Below are positions 32,152-32,607 of a DNA stretch of 32,607 nucleotides, one piece after another. Source of the stretch: Candidatus Gastranaerophilales bacterium (GTDB lineage: Bacteria; Cyanobacteriota; Vampirovibrionia; Gastranaerophilales; Gastranaerophilaceae); the NCBI GenBank assembly GCA_944324055.1, contig CALUUV010000011.1, positions 1 to 32,607 on the forward strand. The letters run 5' to 3'. Under the pieces are notes generated by a model. That model was not told the DNA's origin, searched no databases, and saw only the letters and a program-made list of their open reading frames with translations. A program made the translations under genes and the position numbers. The stretch's first letter is position 1; each line of letters opens with the position of its first letter.

Positions 32152-32157
32152 ATTGTA
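32152..32157 (-). promoter_or_regulatory. -10 of the HD-GYP gene, predicted leaderless
   Basis: Minus-strand TACAAT (32157-32152) ends 6 nt before ATG 32145. A TTTATC at 17-nt spacing would place the -35 inside the 3' arm of the upstream terminator. Confidence 0.45.
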
Positions 32158-32174
32158 ACATAATTTTTACAAAA

Positions 32175-32209
32175 GATAAAGAGGTCATTTAAAAAACGAC
32201 CTCTTTATC
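32175..32209 (-). terminator. Intrinsic terminator of the aldolase gene
   Basis: Arms GATAAAGAGGTC (32175-32186) and GACCTCTTTATC (32198-32209) pair perfectly over 12 bp, with an 11-nt loop. On the minus strand the stem is followed by TTTTG. Confidence 0.92.
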
Positions 32210-32232
32210 AAAAGTTATTCTAGAACTATTGA

Positions 32233-32607
32233 TTAGTCATCAGCATGACCCGCAGTACCAAGAACGTCGATCATTTTGTGTTTAACTAATTCTTTAACTG
32301 CAGTTCTACCAGGTCCCATGTATTCACGTGGGTCAAATTTATCAGGATGTTCAACAAAGAACTCTCTGATAGTAGAAGTCATAGCTAATCTTAAATCTGT
32401 ATCGATATTAATTTTAGCAACACCGTGTTTAGAAGCATAGTTAAGCATATCTTCAGGAACACCTTGAGCATTAGGTAATTTACCACCGTATTGGTTACAT
32501 TTAGCAACTAAATCTTGTGGAACTGAAGAAGAACCGTGAAGAACGATTGGATAATCGCCGAATCCAGCTTCTTTTAATGCATCTTTAATTTCTTTTAATC
32601 TATCGAA
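32233..32607 (-). CDS. fba: Class II fructose-1,6-bisphosphate aldolase, C-terminal part (5' end outside window)
   Basis: The frame stays open to the window edge and gives 124 residues. It has 'YPIVLHGSSSVPQDL', with the zinc-ligand His, then 'GVPEDMLNYASKHGVAKINIDTDLRLAMTSTIREFFVEHPDKFDPREYMGPGR', the class II aldolase signature. The enzyme cleaves fructose-1,6-bisphosphate in glycolysis and makes it in gluconeogenesis. An internal ATG at 32448 is not the start, because homology continues upstream to 32607. A strong terminator follows the stop. Confidence 0.95.
   Translation of the reverse strand, partial: FDRLKEIKDALKEAGFGDYPIVLHGSSSVPQDLVAKCNQYGGKLPNAQGVPEDMLNYASKHGVAKINIDTDLRLAMTSTIREFFVEHPDKFDPREYMGPGRTAVKELVKHKMIDVLGTAGHADD

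Noticed and set aside
1-32607. Mobile element, prophage, CRISPR array, tRNA or rRNA genes
   Set aside because: No transposase, integrase, regularly spaced repeats, cloverleaf or rRNA-like sequence was seen on either strand by eye; a tRNAscan or Infernal run would settle small RNAs.

Overview
The window is AT-rich (coding and intergenic alike) bacterial chromosome with an outer membrane: it encodes a Skp/OmpH-like periplasmic protein and a TpsB/FhaC-type outer-membrane beta-barrel. It also has flagellar motor genes (motA-motB-fliL-fliM-fliN), two DUF115 'motility accessory factor' proteins, a four-repeat S1 protein and several short lineage-specific proteins. This mix best fits the non-photosynthetic sister group of Cyanobacteria (Melainabacteria/Vampirovibrionia, probably Gastranaerophilales). 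That placement is an inference; no rRNA or tRNA gene is present to anchor it.

Layout. 1-4.9 kb: the 5' part of a solute-binding protein gene divergent from rarA, then proS and a GNAT acetyltransferase. 4.9-6.8 kb: two small-protein genes with near-identical promoters and leaders and a shared 3'-UTR element, then a small membrane protein. 6.8-10.1 kb: an ABC-F ATPase with a degenerate second nucleotide site, and DUF115 protein 1. 10.1-15.1 kb: queD-uppP, a small exported protein, a Pit phosphate transporter with its DUF47 partner, a TSCPD protein and a dGTPase. 15.2-19.4 kb: S1 protein, Maf-type pyrophosphatase, Skp, TpsB. 19.4-23.3 kb: a third small-protein gene and the motor/switch operon. 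23.3-30.6 kb: cell-wall amidase, ruvB, a fourth small-protein gene, and the DUF475-rlmN-DUF115-dtd operon. 30.7 kb to the end: rpsO, an HD-GYP c-di-GMP phosphodiesterase and the 3' part of a class II fructose-bisphosphate aldolase gene. Genes are dense; there is no gene-free stretch above 300 bases, no insertion sequence, no CRISPR array and no prophage.

How the parts connect. The motor operon, two DUF115 proteins (a family that includes flagellin glycosyltransferases) and an HD-GYP enzyme make a coherent motility group. Most other genes are housekeeping: translation, recombination and repair, nucleotide-pool cleaning, wall recycling, phosphate uptake.

The most unusual signal is regulatory. 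Four unrelated small-protein genes (112, 176, 80 and 96 aa) share a promoter with a fixed 13-nt gap between a CAATTT block and a CTTTATATATACATA-like block. A TTTGTAAA/TGTAAAC element, whose reverse complement resembles the cyanobacterial HLR1 (RpaB) half-site, lies upstream. Two of the genes also share a 30-nt identical leader and a 28-nt 3'-UTR motif. Separately, about eight genes (rarA, ruvB, dgt, maf, DUF115-1, HD-GYP, the small exported protein, the amidase) have a -10 element ending 6-8 nt before the ATG and no ribosome binding site, which predicts leaderless mRNAs.
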